From Margaritispora aquatica (lineage: Eukaryota; Ascomycota; Leotiomycetes; Helotiales; Discinellaceae), in assembly GCA_007644065.1 (NCBI GenBank), contig VJWN01000007.1, positions 1,426,001 to 1,490,000 on the forward strand: a stretch of 64,000 nt of DNA, read 5' to 3'. This document shows, in pieces, positions 23,161 to 34,900 of this stretch. Position 1 is the stretch's first letter. The number at the start of each line of letters is the position of its first letter. The notes below the pieces were generated by a model. The model ran no database searches and was not told the origin of the DNA. It saw only the letters and a list, made by a program, of their open reading frames with translations. The translations under genes and the position numbers were made by a program.

Positions 23161-24612
23161 ATGTTTGTATAAACTCTCATTGCTCGTTACCTCTACTTAC
23201 TAACCGTTCTCAAGGCGTATCACAATCAACATAACTGCGCCCACGCAGAATGACAATGATCTGCTCACGCTCGAGGTAGCCGCAGATACCACCGTCGGCG
23301 TCCTGAAAGAATCCGTCCACCACGAAACCCAGATCCCCACTACATCACAGCATCTATATCACAATGGTCAGCTCCTGAACGACGTCTCCAAAACGATGCA
23401 GCAGCTCCAGATTGGGGATGGTGAAATGCTTGCTCTCCACATCCGAGAAGCACGCGCGGCTACTCAACCCCAGGCACAGCCCGCGCGTACGCAGCAACCA
23501 AGTCAGAGAGGTGGCCAGGGCCAGGGGGGGTATCCCGATCCGGAGACTATTAGACTACAACTGTTGGGCAATCCAGAAATGCGACAGCAAGCCATCAGCC
23601 AACGACCAGAACTCGGACCAGTTATCGACAACCCAGAGAGATTCGCAGCAGTCCTGAACCAAATGCAAGACCAAGAACGAGATGACCAAGAGCGGCGGAG
23701 AAGACAGATCGCAGACTTGAACGCGGATCCTTTCGATATCGATGCTCAGATGCGAATTGCTGAGATGATTCGGGAAGAGAGGGTCCAGGAGAATCTGCAG
23801 AATGCCATTGAACATAATCCTGAAGGTCAGCAAGCATACACATAACTTCTTGGAAGGAAAGAGTGCAGAGTGCTGATAGATAGCTAGTTTTCGGCCGAGT
23901 CCACATGCTGTATATCGATGTTGAGGTCAATGGCCACAAGGTGAAGGCATTCGTTGATTCGGGTGCACAAGCGACAATCATGTCTCCATCCTGTGCCGAA
24001 GCATGTGGCATCATGCGCCTAGTTGACAAGCGTTTTGCAGGAATTGCCCGAGGTGTGGGCACTGCAGCCATCTTGGGACGTGTCCACTCGGCGCAAATCA
24101 AGATCGGAAGTCTCTTTCTGCCCTGCAGCTTCACAGTCATGGAGGGCAAGGACGTCGATCTGCTGCTCGGTCTGGACATGCTGAAGCGCCATCAGGCTTC
24201 GATCGACCTATCCAAAGATATGCTCATCATTCAGGGGGTTGAAGTCCCGTTCCTGGGAGAGGCAGATATTCCAAAGAACATGGAGGAAGAGAGAGCCGAA
24301 GAGCCTAAAGTCGCTGGCCCGGGAGGCACCACCATTGGAGGTCGCTCGGGTGTGGTCTCTGGACCCTCCACCTCACAAGGGGGAGCGCCCCCATCTGCCA
24401 GTCGTGGTACACAAGGTTCTACTTCGGCGGCGCCGTCAGCCTCTGTTCACACACCGGCACCTCGAGCCGCTGCTCCCCCTCAACCGAGCTTCCCAGCCGA
24501 GAGTATCGACCAGCTCATCGCATTGGGCTTCACGCGAGAGCAGGCCGTGAATGCATTGGCTGCGTGTGGTGGAAATGTGGAATATGCTGCGGGACTTTTG
24601 TACGAGGGTTAA
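23161..24612 (+). CDS. DDI1: DNA damage-inducible protein 1 (UBL-RVP-UBA shuttle protease)
   Basis: Ubiquitin-receptor aspartic protease that shuttles ubiquitinated clients to the proteasome. Exons 23161-23162, 23215-23825 and 23888-24612 give 445 aa. An N-terminal ubiquitin-like domain ([12 protein letters not shown]...[19 protein letters not shown]) is followed by a Gln/Arg-rich linker, the retropepsin-like domain with active site FVDSGAQ (Asp at about 228) and [11 protein letters not shown], a Ser/Ala-rich linker, and a C-terminal UBA domain ([31 protein letters not shown]). The start codon itself is split: AT at 23161-23162, then a 52-nt intron with a TACTAAC branch site, then G at 23215. 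An in-frame TGA lies just upstream of the ATG in the unspliced leader. The domain call is certain; the split start is inferred from frame, branch site and the family's usual MRIT N-terminus. Confidence 0.93.
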
Positions 24613-26743
24613 GGAAGGCAAGCATATCTCTCTAGCGAAGTTGCGAAAGGACGTGGGGTTGGGTCGAAATGAAATAGGCTGGGCTGGCATGATGGCAACG
24701 CTTTTCGAGGCATCGCATTGCTCACGGAATCTAACGGACTGGTTCTACGAATGGATGAATGGACGGCGGAATACAAACAACGGCGTACTCGGGAGATTGA
24801 CATCATGATTGATATGGCTGGCTGGCATATGAGGGGCGTGGGAAGGCTGAACATCACACTGCATGTAAAGGGAGGCGTTTACTAGACCGGTGTGCAGTGA
24901 CTATGAACTTAGCACAGGAAAGATTTGATGAATACAATCAAGATGTCCATCTGCCTTACGATTCTTTCGTTTATTTCGAAAGTGACGCTCGCCTGCAAGC
25001 AAGCTTGTACCAAGTATTCACATGTGCCACCAATTATGGCTGCAACGTTTGCCTCCCACGGAATCATTCCGAGATGTAACATGTTTGGAGTAAGGTACAT
25101 CTCACTCACCGTTCCCTTTTCTTACCAGGACAAGGCAGGTATGTATGTATATATTAAAGTTCTAAATGGCCAGCCCAGCGAGGAAGTTAACGACGAGCCG
25201 AGCAGAAACGAAACCGCCACCAACCAAGGGGCAATTCCACCTAAGAATGAAAAATTGAAAATTGAAACTTTTTAAAAATAAAATAGAAAAATTATACCGA
25301 TATGTATAGGTGTATGTATATGTGGTGATAATATGATATGATGTGATACGATATGGCATGCTGTACTGTGCCCCCCTCCTGCTTTCGGAAGATTATTCCC
25401 GTACCCCCCAGTCTTTGAGGTGTGGTGGCGTTTTGTAGGGGACTGGGTAGGTGGGTAGGTAGGCAGGCAGGTGGTAGATACCTTGCTGTACCTAGCTAGG
25501 TAACTACGGGTGGTAGGATGTAAAGAGGGGAGAGGGGAGAGAGGAGAGATTTTGTGTGGAGTCGGGTGTGTGATCGTTGTGGTGAGAATTAGAATGCTGG
25601 GGATTGGACAGGTTAGATGGAGGTCGGGTGGTGTAGGAGAGACGGAGGAAGAGGAGGAGGGGAAGGAGGAAGATGAGGCTGTTTGTCACACTGTCTGGAG
25701 TCATTTTTAGATGTGATATACGCAAGTGGTGGACGCGGCGCTAGGTTGCATTGGATTCTGTTGGATCAAATCTGTTTGGAAATTGAGAGCCTATTTGAGT
25801 CACATATGGATTTGGTTGTAAGATTAGCTAGATGACTGGTGACCACCCTGATGCGTATATGCTAGTTGCCATTACCTACTCATGAGCGAGTACTGATTTG
25901 ATTGTCTGATTGTCCGGTGAGCTCATTCATGTCGGTCTGAATTGAAGCGACGGACGAATTTGGTAACATGTTTAATATGGGAGGTCAGCCGAGACAAGAC
26001 GAGACGAGCCGGCAATGGAAGAAACGAGAAAAGTCAGGAGGACTCGGCTAAGCTGCGTGGGCCGGGTTTGGGGAACAGGACTGGTATATCGCTCATTGTG
26101 GTATACCAAGTCTCCTTAGCTCATTCTCTGGTGCTTGTGGAGGTCATGTAGGCTGTGGGCCAGATTTTGGGCCTGGAGGATCGTGGAGCGGTGTGGGAGG
26201 CATGCGTGGGATTGAATAGCGCAAAGAGCTGACGGTGTGGGTTGTTCATGGTTCTTGGGACGATGTAGAGGTACTTTGGGCTCGTGATTCTTTCATTTGA
26301 GCAAGGCTATTCAAGCGCATTGGTTGACGGGTGCTGCTAGCTCCTGCATTGGCACTATATCAAAGTTGAAAATCTTCCTTGACATTGATCCATAGTTGCG
26401 CACGGCTTGCCGGGTTGAAATCATTACTCGCTACCGTGCTGGTGTAAATTGTCTGCAGCCAAGTCAGCTGGAATCAAAAGCATCATGGTTCGATTCGTGA
26501 TAGGTTGGGGAAGTGATCAGAAGGAGACCGAAGTCAGAGCATCCTCAGCATCAGACGGGTACAATGCCGTCTTAAGCCTGGTGCCAGCTTGTTTATCATC
26601 ATGTAAGGAGGTGGGCACAAGGGAATAAGGAGAATTTCACATACCCTTCATCGTAAAGCCCGTCCAATAACGGCATGTCCTATAAAGTGTTTTCTAGAAG
26701 CAACATGATGAGCTAGCTCACCGATCTTGCACCCTTCTCATGC
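24613..26743. other. 2.1 kb intergenic region with G/T-rich repeat
   Basis: Between the converging DDI1 and RRP8 genes. Holds a GGGTAGGTGGGTAGGTAGGCAGGCAG tract (25446-25474) and a GA-rich stretch (25520-25680). No gene recognised on either strand. Confidence 0.45.
25446..25474 (+). repeat. GGTAG/GCAG tetramer-like tract
   Basis: Degenerate tandem of GGTA, GGTG and GGCA tetramers in non-coding DNA; the same class as the patch at 20889. Confidence 0.6.
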
Positions 26744-28300
26744 TTATCGTAACTTGTACACACAGGGTTTCAGGACACTCGCTTCGCTCGAGACATGCTG
26801 CTCGTCGGCTTCCTCATCAATGAACTTCCCCTTCGGCTTCTTCTTCCACGTCTCCAATCCCATCTTCTCCATGCCCTTGGGAACAGGCACACACTTGCCT
26901 TTGATAGGTGTAGCTCCCTTGACGAAGTGCATTTTCACAAACATCCTGTTGCTCAGGTCAATTGATGTCGTCTCACCTCCCTGACCCTCGCCTCTGAGGA
27001 CAAATCCACGCTTGCGTAATACTTCGACAAATGCTGATACGTCCGTCTCGGCATTGCGGTCTTCGTGGCCGTCTACCTCAACGGCAGCCACGGCATCGTC
27101 GGCCTCCTCCTCTTGGCGTTTGAGTATTTTCTTATCTTGTGGCTGCTTATTATTACGTTGACGGTTTCCAACGCTATGCGAGACAACTTTCGACTTCCCA
27201 ACTCGCCCAAAGCGCGATTTGATTTCCGCAATCCAGAGCTCACCTTTCCAGCGCAGGATACGGTAAGCTTCTTCAATGAAAGAAACCCAGTTTGTACCCA
27301 TCAGTGCAAGACAGAAGATTGCTATATCCACACTATCATCTGGTAGAGGTAAGTTGGCGATATCTGCCTTTGTGATGAGGGGGATGGGTGCTTGGAGGTC
27401 AAAACTGTGAATTTTGAGATGGAGCTTTTTGACATGTGGCTGCAGGGCCGTAGAGAGTGCTGCATCTCCACAGCCCAAATCCGCAATCGTGCAAGCTCCT
27501 CCGGTTCTGGGCAAGGGTGTCTCGTTCTGTGCTTCCTTCTCGTTTCCTTTCCGTTGTGGACCTCGGATTGTGCCTCGTGCTTTGATTTGCTCCATGTAAC
27601 CATCTACCGGATTCTCGGGCCATACTTCCACTTGTCTTCGGAATCCTTCATGATATTGTGTAAACATCTCTGGGCTTTCTTGGAAGAGTGCCAGAGACTG
27701 GGCAGATGGTGTCGTGTAGAGAGTTTGATTGAGATGGCGAAAGCGTGAGGAGATGAGCTTTTGTTGCATGCTTGCTTGGAGAGGCGTCAATTTCGCGACT
27801 GGTTTCGAGGGAGGTGCAGGCATATGCGTCGTCGCTGCTTCTGCAGATGGCTTGTCTGTGGTGGTACCATTGTCTGTTCGCTCCTGCTTGGATTTCTTCT
27901 TTTTCTTCTTCTCCGATTTGGCATTCACAGCCTCGTCATCCACCGTCAGACCATCTGTTGCATCACCTCCGTGGGATGTATGAGCATCTCCTGCCTCCGT
28001 AGGAGAGGCATCCTCGACTCCTTCAGCATTGTCCTTAGCCGTCTTCTGACGCTTCTTGCTTTTGTCTTTCTTGACCTTTGGCTTTCCCTCAATGACAGTC
28101 TCCCACAAATCTGCTAAATTCGCTGGATTCACAGCGGATGGTGCTGATTTTCCGCTCCGCTTTCGTTTCCTGTTGGATTGCTCTTCAGAATTTTCGCCAT
28201 CAGTTGTTGGGGGTACTCCAGTTGTTGGTGTCTTAGGCTTGTCTGGAATCTGAGTCTTCAGATTCTTTGAAGAAACTGACCAACCTGGAACGGCGAACAT
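26744..28300 (-). CDS. RRP8: rRNA-processing protein 8, 25S rRNA m1A methyltransferase
   Basis: Nucleolar SAM-dependent enzyme that makes m1A in helix 25.1 of 25S rRNA (yeast A645) and supports early pre-rRNA cleavage. Single exon, 518 aa. The first ~165 residues are Lys/Ser/Thr-rich and disordered with a nuclear-localisation-like KKKKKKSK. The conserved core begins LQASMQQKLISSRFRHLNQTLY, then FQESPEMFTQYHEGFRRQVEVWPENPV, SAM motif I ADLGCGDA at about 273-280, SFDLQAP, and DSVDIAIFCLALMGTNW with ILRWKGELWIAEIKSRF. These are Rrp8 signatures. An acidic, Ala-rich loop of about 40 residues is inserted after RFGRVGK. Start at 28300 (MFAVPGWSV) fits the family. Confidence 0.95.
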   Translation of the reverse strand: MFAVPGWSVSSKNLKTQIPDKPKTPTTGVPPTTDGENSEEQSNRKRKRSGKSAPSAVNPANLADLWETVIEGKPKVKKDKSKKRQKTAKDNAEGVEDASPTEAGDAHTSHGGDATDGLTVDDEAVNAKSEKKKKKKSKQERTDNGTTTDKPSAEAATTHMPAPPSKPVAKLTPLQASMQQKLISSRFRHLNQTLYTTPSAQSLALFQESPEMFTQYHEGFRRQVEVWPENPVDGYMEQIKARGTIRGPQRKGNEKEAQNETPLPRTGGACTIADLGCGDAALSTALQPHVKKLHLKIHSFDLQAPIPLITKADIANLPLPDDSVDIAIFCLALMGTNWVSFIEEAYRILRWKGELWIAEIKSRFGRVGKSKVVSHSVGNRQRNNKQPQDKKILKRQEEEADDAVAAVEVDGHEDRNAETDVSAFVEVLRKRGFVLRGEGQGGETTSIDLSNRMFVKMHFVKGATPIKGKCVPVPKGMEKMGLETWKKKPKGKFIDEEADEQHVSSEASVLKPCVYKLR

Positions 28301-29162
28301 TGCGTTGTTTGGAAAAAGGAAATGTTGTGATCAAGCTTAAGTATGAAAGTTCGGAGGCTGGAATTTCTCATGAACTTTTTTGAATCCCCACAGCGGGAGC
28401 TCCCGTGTTTAGCGTCTCGCTAAACTCCACCATGACTTCGTCTTGCCGAGCCTGTCCTCTTCCATCACTAAAGTATCTATCACTTTTACCATCACTTTAT
28501 TAATCAATATAAGGAACATCTTCGCCGCGAGAGATGAAATATTATGCCTCTACTCTATTATCTTCTACTTCCATCATTTGAATATACGCAGATAAAGGTG
28601 TCGACAGGCTAAAAAAAGAAAAGGACTTGTAACCTTGAGCTACCCCTCAAACTGAATAGATTACCTCATTATGTGACCGGAAGAGTGACGAATAATAACT
28701 TCACTTCCTTCCGACACCACAACTCAAAAGAATACAATATACCTCAAAAGCCGTGATATGAGAACCAATCGAAACTCTCAAGTCGTACCAAGCTTTGGGC
28801 CCTTTGGGTAGGCGGGTGATGGTTAAGATTGAATAATTTGAGTTTGAACGTGTATCACTGAGGCACTATGGATTCAGTTTCAGGGTTTCAATTTTACCTA
28901 TATAGGTAGGTAATTCCTTCGCTTCATCCGCAGTCTAAATTCTTTGGTATTCAAGCTATTCACTCACTTTTCGCTTAGGCCACAAAGCCATCCTACACAC
29001 TTTCTTCATCGAAATTTCGCACATTACATTTTCCTGTTCTTCTTTCCTCCATCCTTCACCTTTCCTTCAGCACCGCGACATCGACATCGATACTTCTTTC
29101 CATAACCGACTCCAATCTGCGTTGGCCATCACACCTTCCAAATCTAGATCCTTCTCGGCTAT
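28301..29162. other. Intergenic, presumed divergent promoters
   Basis: About 860 bp between RRP8 and the unrecognised plus-strand gene. CT-rich stretches near 29030-29090 may be the leader of the latter. An ACCTATATAGGTAGGT patch is near 28897. Nothing else seen. Confidence 0.35.
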
Positions 29163-30818
29163 ATGAAAAAGCCAACTCAACCCAATTCATCATGGTGTAC
29201 AGGTTCCATGTCGATGTTATTCCTGAAGATAACATTCTTTTTGAAAATTAGGGGAAAACATTTGTCAGATACGATATCAATTCATCCACTGCATCCTTGC
29301 GTCTACTTTGTGAAAGGATATCTTCTGGTCGAACCTCGGAATCCACATGCTACCTACTATTGGGCTGCATTCCAGGGTGTTGATGATATAGAAGCCTTTG
29401 CAAAAGAATTTAATGCCAAAAAGGCTGCGAAGAAGGTTGCCCTTGAACCTCCACCTACAAAGAACACTTCAAACGAAAACCCATCCCGCGAGGATCGTAA
29501 AGTTCGTTGGGTCGATCAGGATCTGGCCAAGGACGACCACAAGAAAGAGCGGAAGTTTACCACAAACAGCTAATAATCTGTGATATTCATTTTCTGCCTC
29601 GAACACCTTGGGGTGAGATCATAATGGATCCAGGTTGTCTCTACAGCGGTCTTCCAATCCCTGGTTGTCCCCTACAGTTCGAAATAGTCCCCAATCCCAT
29701 CTCAAAATATCATTGTAGAGCTGTATCTGCTCATGTCTCTCGCTGGGTGCAAACTCAGAGCAACATCATCAACACCATTGGCTATACTAGCCCATTTTAT
29801 CCTCCAGTCGAAGCCTTTACCAACAAAGACAAGTCCGAGTTTTGGTGCGACTCTTCTCCTGGCCTGTTAGACGACTGCTTCTACCTCGTAACTCGAGCGG
29901 CGGATCTCGAATACTACAACTGTATGTTTCCCCTCCTTTGGAGCTTTGGCGCGGACAATGAGGAATTGCGCATTGTTTGGTCACTATAGAAATAATTCCC
30001 TGTGACCATTGTTACTTCTTCGTGATACAAGAAACTAATTCGAGCCATTTGTAGTGTTTCTATTAGCTCCTAGAACTCTGCGAGCTCACACCGTTTGCGT
30101 GTGCGATAAGCAGTATATCAGGTACTGCCGAAAGCCATTCAAAAATCTACGTGCAGTGGAACAGACTCAGGGGTATGGTGTGCATTATGAGCAAGAGAGC
30201 TATCCAGAAATCTCACCACTTCCACTCAAGTCAAGGACATGGTACACATCAGAAACCTGCTATGTTCCACCACGAATTGGCACGATAAAATCAACGCCAT
30301 ACTCCTCTGAACTCACTTTACAAAACGGAGAGACGCCTTGGTGGTATTTTCCTCAGGTTAAAGAGGTGATGCCAGCAGACTGTTGCGATTACGTTGCTCA
30401 ATACACACAAGTACCCAAGTGCTCAAATGCTCTCAAAACCAGCTGGAAGGCTGCCAATATATTGGCTGTTCATGCGGAACAAACCTCTTCGACCGTCGTC
30501 CAAAACCAAGCAGAAGGTAATCTCGATACACAATCACTAAAAAGCTCAGAAGCGTTGAGTGACAATACGTTTATCTTAAAATTACCATCGTCCGTTGGAC
30601 GTTCTGAACTAGAAAAAGAACTCAAAGGTCGTATTTTTGCACCAGTAAATACCAATTTGAAACCTGAACACCCAGCACCAGAGCAGATATTGCCGTGCCC
30701 ATCTACGAAATTAGACTACCACGGGCAGACATTTGTTCCACGGCAGGAGTGGGTTCCATGTGAGAGATCTGTTCTTGACCAGTGCATGGCCGGTATCACG
30801 TTGAATCGAAGGATATAA
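29163..30818 (+). CDS. Unrecognised protein, splicing uncertain
   Basis: I do not recognise the family. Three open stretches on the plus strand look coding. 29163-29573 contains GYLLVEPRNPHATYYWAAF and a Lys-rich tail. A second frame is open from about 29501 to 29920 (FLPRTPWGEIIMDPGCLYSG ... DDCFYLVTRAADLEYYN). The last is 30055-30818. The second and third join cleanly across an intron with GTATGT-type donor at 29920 and acceptor TTTGTAG at 30054. The link between the first and second needs a frame change; a 47-nt intron with a GTAAAG donor near 29496 would do it, but its branch site is poor, so two separate genes or a different 5' end are possible. The protein is Cys-, Trp- and Tyr-rich in the middle (CCDYVAQYTQVPKC) with no signal peptide or catalytic motif that I can name. 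Confidence 0.5.
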
Positions 30819-31967
30819 AGAGAAAATGATCCGAAGACTGGATTTCTCGATTGGCTCAAGCCTAGGAGGCATTGACGGTTAGTAGGCTTAGGAGGGTTGG
30901 ATGGCGCTTGTTTTTAGCCAGCAGATAGTTTTATCGCGAGACTCGTGGAGTCTTGAACAGCCAATTAATGAATAATCGCCCTGTACTTATTGTCTGCTGC
31001 TTGTGCTTAAGTAAATTGAGTTTTGCGTTTTGCAAATTTCAATTTCGTCTAGCATTTGATATCCAGGTTGTTGTTATTGTCCATGCTTCTGGCTCAACAG
31101 AGTATATATGTTGCTTGTCGGTACTGTATATCATTTTTGCGATGATGGGAGATCATTATCAGGACCGCAAACCAGAGACACCGCGTGCGTTTGTGAAAAG
31201 TTGAATGGGATAAATAATTTTCGGAATATGCGAGGAATATCGAGAAGAGGCAAAAAATACCTTTGAATCAGCGCGGGTCATTGCTGGGATGCATGGTAAA
31301 GCTCGAGGGAATACGAGTATGAGGATGATTCGGGATTTCCTTCCTTTCATGCAATTTATTTCTGGCTTCCTCTGATACTAGTTAGAGAATAGCCAGCCGC
31401 AGTATCTATTGCTACCTTGATTGGAGTTTCTGGAAACTTGGAGAGGGCTGTCTATACACTAAGAAGCAATAAAATTGTGCACACGTCAGAATTGCAAGAT
31501 TAGTAGTGGAATCATAAATATGTATTCTCAGAAATAACGCCTCAGCCTATGCATATGACCTCTATGCCCATTCGCCAATATCCCTCCCGACCGAAACACC
31601 GCCTGTCATGTTATGTTATGATACCACCCTCTAGAATATACTCCGACACCCCAGAAAACACAAAGACATTCAAACATATGCCGCCATCTCCCGGTCTTTC
31701 TCATTTGTCAAAGACCAGCAAGTCAGACGGACCTGATTGTGAGCGAAGTGAAGGAAAATGGACCAGGAGAGCAGCCACACCCTGGATCCGAGAGGTATCA
31801 TAGCCGCGTTAAAAGCAGAACATGGCGAGAGCGTCTGGCTCAGCCAGATACGAAATCAAAAATCCCCTCCTCTGAAAATCAAGTTCCCGTGCGCCGATTC
31901 CGATGCTTTAATTTGGACCCTCTATGCTCTTGTTTCCGGGCACGAATGACAAGAAACGAATGTATGT
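30819..31967. other. Intergenic between converging genes
   Basis: About 1.15 kb containing the 3' flanks of the unknown gene and the SNF2 helicase. No supported gene or repeat. Confidence 0.35.
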
Positions 31968-34900
31968 CTACTTAAAGAGACTGCGCAAATCTTCCAGGCG
32001 CTTACGAGCCGCCTCTACCTTATCTGGCCTGGCACGACCATCGCTGTCCATGCTCAACTCGGCCAGTTTCTTCTTCTTATCCTGCAGCTCGAGCATCTTC
32101 TCTTCAAAACTATCGTTCATAATGTATCGCACCGTTGTAACCTCGCGCTTTTGTCCGAGTCTGTGAACTCGGTCGACGGCTTGTGCTTCAGCAGCAGGAT
32201 TGTACTGCGGCTCCATGACATATACCTTGCTACCTGTTGTCAAGTTGAGACCGAGACCTCCTGCCATAATGGAGACAAGAATGACAGTGATACGAGGATC
32301 GTCTCTAAACTGATCCATGGAAGCTGTACGAGCAACACGGGTCATCTTGCCATCGAGACGGACGTAACCGATATTATTAGCAGCTAGAGCGAGTTGAATC
32401 AGATCCAGATGTGCAGTCCATCCAGAGAAAACAACACTCTTGATCGGCTTGTCGGGTGGTAAATCCTCTGATTCTCTTACAGACTTGAGAAGGTCAGCTA
32501 TCAAGGCTCGAGTCTTGGTATGCGGTCCACTGTAATTCGATAGATCTTTGGCATGCTTAGCGTTGTCTTTCGCCTTTGTACGATTCTCTTCCTCATCTTC
32601 TACGCCAGCCATCTTGAGAGGGAAGTATGCAAGTTTGACATGTGCTTGGCAGATTGGACAAGCAATGATTGGGCGTCCTTGTGCGATCTCATTACTTCTA
32701 GCCTTATATTCGCCGATGCAAACAGTGCAAATGATATGATAACATGGTGTCATATGACCAATTACTTGATCCTTGGACTCGCCATCGTCTGCGGCGTCAT
32801 TAGGGCCAATCTTCTTGTTGCATGTAACACAAGTATCGGCATTGGTCTGCTTCATAAGACTATACATGTCGTAGGCCTCTTTGGCTGATAGACCAAGACT
32901 ATCATCTTCGTCATCGCTATCGAGATCAATGGCCGAATCTTTACTGAGACCATTCATGACCTTAAGGTCCTCATCATTCAGAAGGTCTTTGCCATGAGCA
33001 CATATAAGTCGAAGTCGAAGAATGGATTGCAAAATGTGCACGTAAGATTTTCCGCCCAATTTCATATCTCTCTGACCGACAATAACTTTCACTCGATCGT
33101 TGGCGTTCTTGGCGAATATCTCATAAATCCTTCGCTCCTCGTCGTTGAAGTCTAGCTTAACCAAGGAGTCATATCTCTTCGGTAGGTTGATGCGATCTTT
33201 CAATCGCCTAAGCGTGATGCTTTGCACAAGTAACCGCAATTTTGGGAGAATTTCAGGATCGCACATCTTGAAAGGAGCCATAATGTGCTGTGCAAATCCA
33301 CCCTTCTCGTCAAAAGGTTTGATGCGAAGGAAAGTCATGAGTGCTCCGAGATCTTCAAGTCGATTTTGAACAGGTGTACCCGTGACAGCCCATCTTCGAT
33401 TCGCCGCTAAGCGACATATGCCTTTTGATGTTTGAGTAGTTTGTTCTCGAATTGTGTGTGCTTCGTCGAGGACAATTCGGAACCAATTTATCTCATCAAG
33501 GGGGTAGATACCCGGTCGGTTTTTGCTTCTGCTTCCGAACTCGTTGGAAACCGCGCCATAGGTGGTTATTACCAGGTCATATTCGGCCAGGCGTTGGACA
33601 TCCTTGATCCTGTTGTTACCATGGTAGATGTAATATTTCAAAGCTCCTGGTTCGATATGCTGTTTGATCTGTTCTTCCCAGTTCTGAATTGTGCTCAATG
33701 GAGAAACGAGGAGTGTCGTCTTGGCGTTCAGCTTAAGAGGAGTCTGCTCGATATTTGGCAGCGCAACCTTACTCTTACCTTTACGAACAGGACACAGATT
33801 TCTATCGTCCTGAGAACACGGTTCAAGCTGTGCCCATTGAACAGCATCGGTATCGAGATTTTGCATTACCAAGGATAATATGCTTAGGGTCTTTCCCAAA
33901 CCCATCATATCAGCTAGGATTCCACCTAAGATTTGCGGAGGCGGTCTCTGCACTTCTTGACCAGTGATGACATTTAGATAGGATTTCGATCCACTTGCAG
34001 AAGTCTGCAACTTCCACAAAGAACTGCTGAAAATGCCTGCACTGCCATAAGGGTGCTCTTTCTCCTTGTTGGTCATGAAATAGAGTCCTTGCTTTTGATG
34101 CTTGAGCAATTCTGTGGTAACACGGCGGTCAGCATCCATTTCTGGCAAGTTTTCCATCCGAGTGAGGTTGTCGAACATGCTGACAACATCATTACGGATT
34201 TCCTCCTGGGTCCTAGCAGGTCCTGCTTGACGACTACCATAAGAGTTGTAGGTTGGCCTTTGAGAAGGCTGAGGAGGCTTTTCGATCAGTTGAGGGTTGA
34301 ATAATACGACTCCAGCGTCAACAAAAAGAGGTGTGCGAAGCCAGAGTTGCTTCTGAGATAAGTGCCGACCGATCTGTAAGGCATATTTTCGAGCACCGTA
34401 GAGGTTGAGATCCAGGTTGTATTTGCACGACACAGCGGAACCAGGTAATAAGTCATCTTCCTTCTTCTGTCTCGTGAGGACTCTTGCAGTCGTGCGGATG
34501 CCGAACTTGGAGTCGAGAATCGGTGTCAGGCCAATGGCAGTGGTTACGTCGATGCATCCTATGATTTCTCGAGTGGCGTCCACGACATGAATGATGTTTG
34601 TTTTCTCGTTGAGGCGTCTGCGTAGGACAATCTTGACCTGGGGCCAGAAATTGGCTGATATGGCGACTGCGCCTGGCTTAGGAGTCGGCACCTTGAAGGC
34701 GTTGATCGCAGCTCCTTCGATCCGACCATAGCAAACTTCCTCATCTCCACTGGCTGCTACCACTTGCACCTCCTCCTCATCATCGTCGAGCGAGACTGCA
34801 ATGCTTCCTTGACCTGTCGCCTCCCGACGTCCCTCTTCCGTCTTCTTTTTCACATAATCCCCTAAGACTGAGCCTTTGCCACCACCATTGAAAGTCGCCT

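Noticed and set aside
26486..26500. GGTTCGATTCG, like a tRNA B box
   Set aside because: No A box, acceptor stem or cloverleaf around it.
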